DNA of 64,000 nucleotides. Source: UBA4416 sp040387475. Lineage in GTDB: Bacteria > Bacteroidota > Bacteroidia > B-17B0 > Aurantibacillaceae. The DNA lies in assembly GCA_040387475.1 (NCBI GenBank), contig JAZKDT010000022.1, positions 123,415 through 187,414 on the forward strand, written 5' to 3'. Numbering within the stretch: position 1 is the stretch's first letter; every line of letters begins with the position of its first letter. Positions 63,208 through 64,000 of the stretch are shown in pieces. A program made the position numbers and the translations under genes. The notes under the pieces are model-generated. The model had not been told where the DNA came from and ran no database searches. It was given only the letters and a program-made list of their open reading frames with translations.

Positions 63208-64000
63208 ATGGTTATTCTCGGTTCTGGCGAGAGTGGTGTGGGCAGTGCTATTTTAGCACAAGCCAAAGGCTACGATGTGTTTGTATCTGACAAAAGTTTA
63301 ATTAAAGAAAAATACAAATTAGAATTAGTTCATCATAACATTCCATTTGAAGAAGGGACTCATACCGAGAACTTAATTTTAAATGCAACCGAAATTATAA
63401 AGAGTCCAGGTATTCCTGATAAAGTTGAATTAGTTCAAAAAGCAAAAGCAAAAAACATTCCTATCATCTCTGAAATAGAATTTGCAGGCCGACATACCAA
63501 AGCCAAAACTATTTGCATTACTGGTAGTAACGGAAAAACCACTACTACTCTACTCACTTACCATATTCTTAGAAAAGCGGGATACAATGTGGGCTTAGGT
63601 GGTAACATCGGAAAAAGTTTTGCTTACCAAGTGGCGACTGAAAATTTTGATTACTACGTATTAGAGTTGAGCAGTTTTCAATTAGATGGTATGTATGATT
63701 TTAAAGCAGACGTCGCAGTACTATTAAATATTACACCTGACCATTTAGATAGATACGAATACAAGTTTGAGAATTATGTGGCATCTAAATTCCGCATTAC
63801 TCAAAACTTAACTAAAGATGATGCTTTTGTGTATTGTGCAGATGATGTAGTGATGGAAGAGTTTATGAAGCACACACACATTGAAGCGGAATTAGTTCCC
63901 TTCAGTATCAAAAAAACTATAGAAGGAAATGGCGCCTTCTTACAAAACAATGAAATAACCCTTAATTATAATAATAACCCTAAACCCTTAATCATGACCC
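63208..64000 (+). CDS. murD: UDP-MurNAc-L-alanine:D-glutamate ligase, partial (right edge)
   Basis: The N-terminal 264 codons of MurD; the end lies beyond the window. The start is taken at the ATG at 63208 (MVILGSGESGVGSAIL); an in-frame TTG at 63169 would add 13 residues and place KPR before the first strand, as in homologues. P-loop ITGSNGKTTTTLLTY, then LELSSFQLDG and NITPDHLDRY are the MurD pattern. Continues the dcw order after mraY. Confidence 0.93.
   Translation, partial: MVILGSGESGVGSAILAQAKGYDVFVSDKSLIKEKYKLELVHHNIPFEEGTHTENLILNATEIIKSPGIPDKVELVQKAKAKNIPIISEIEFAGRHTKAKTICITGSNGKTTTTLLTYHILRKAGYNVGLGGNIGKSFAYQVATENFDYYVLELSSFQLDGMYDFKADVAVLLNITPDHLDRYEYKFENYVASKFRITQNLTKDDAFVYCADDVVMEEFMKHTHIEAELVPFSIKKTIEGNGAFLQNNEITLNYNNNPKPLIMT

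Noticed and set aside
1..64000. CRISPR arrays, tRNA and rRNA genes
   Set aside because: No regularly spaced direct repeats, no cloverleaf-like segments in the intergenic gaps, and no rRNA sequence were seen on either strand.

Overview
The window is AT-rich and comes from a member of the Bacteroidota. The evidence is: proteins with type IX secretion C-terminal sorting domains, a GldM-family motor protein, several TAnnTTTG -7 promoter boxes of the Bacteroidota housekeeping sigma factor, DUF1573 and DUF5606 proteins, ORF6N proteins, and a dcw cluster whose MurE carries the DNPR (meso-DAP) motif. I cannot name the genus. The sequence is a draft scaffold with two 10-N joins (35940-35949 and 58197-58206); the flanking reading frames suggest that essentially nothing is missing at either join.

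Layout. 1-9600 is an accessory stretch: a sensor kinase/response regulator pair, a small DUF1573 protein, a T9SS cargo protein, two duplicated ORF6N genes, a TonB-C protein, a transglutaminase-like protein without its catalytic residues, and a lone OLD-family ATPase/TOPRIM nuclease. 9657-17120 holds class Ia ribonucleotide reductase (nrdB-nrdA), a DUF4349 lipoprotein, a DUF5606 protein and an M3 peptidase. 17233-23749 is a cyanophycin locus: cyanophycin synthetase, divergent cyanophycinase and an isoaspartyl peptidase, with an ABC-F gene between the last two. Together these could store nitrogen as an Asp-Arg polymer and recover it. 23867-34870 holds envelope and housekeeping genes (AsmA, DUF2179, TauE/SafE, a 1101-residue secreted propeller/barrel protein, an MBL hydrolase, a DUF255 protein).

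34874-36926 is a three-gene operon: a Cys-rich lipoprotein resembling the 'fulvocin C-related bacteriocin' family, a polytopic membrane protein with a C-terminal thioredoxin fold, and a DUF1573 lipoprotein. It has a recognisable promoter and is the best candidate here for an under-described system. 37166-47774 contains lysS, an ECF sigma factor, a beta-barrel protein, corA, aspartate kinase, an orphan gldM and a second T9SS cargo protein. 47884-51090 has a TPR/HisKA_2 kinase with a LytTR regulator, then a foreign-looking small gene behind an inverted repeat. 51189-56006 holds mrp, gatA, tatA, mce, ispF and an acyltransferase. From 56154 to the end runs the dcw cluster (mraZ with four MraZ boxes, rsmH, ftsL-like, ftsI, murE, mraY, murD).

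The most striking sequence-level signal is inside the two ORF6N genes. Each carries a near-perfect inverted repeat at the same codons. The two repeats differ at four base pairs, and every difference is compensated on the other arm, so the dyad is kept although the sequence and the protein have changed.
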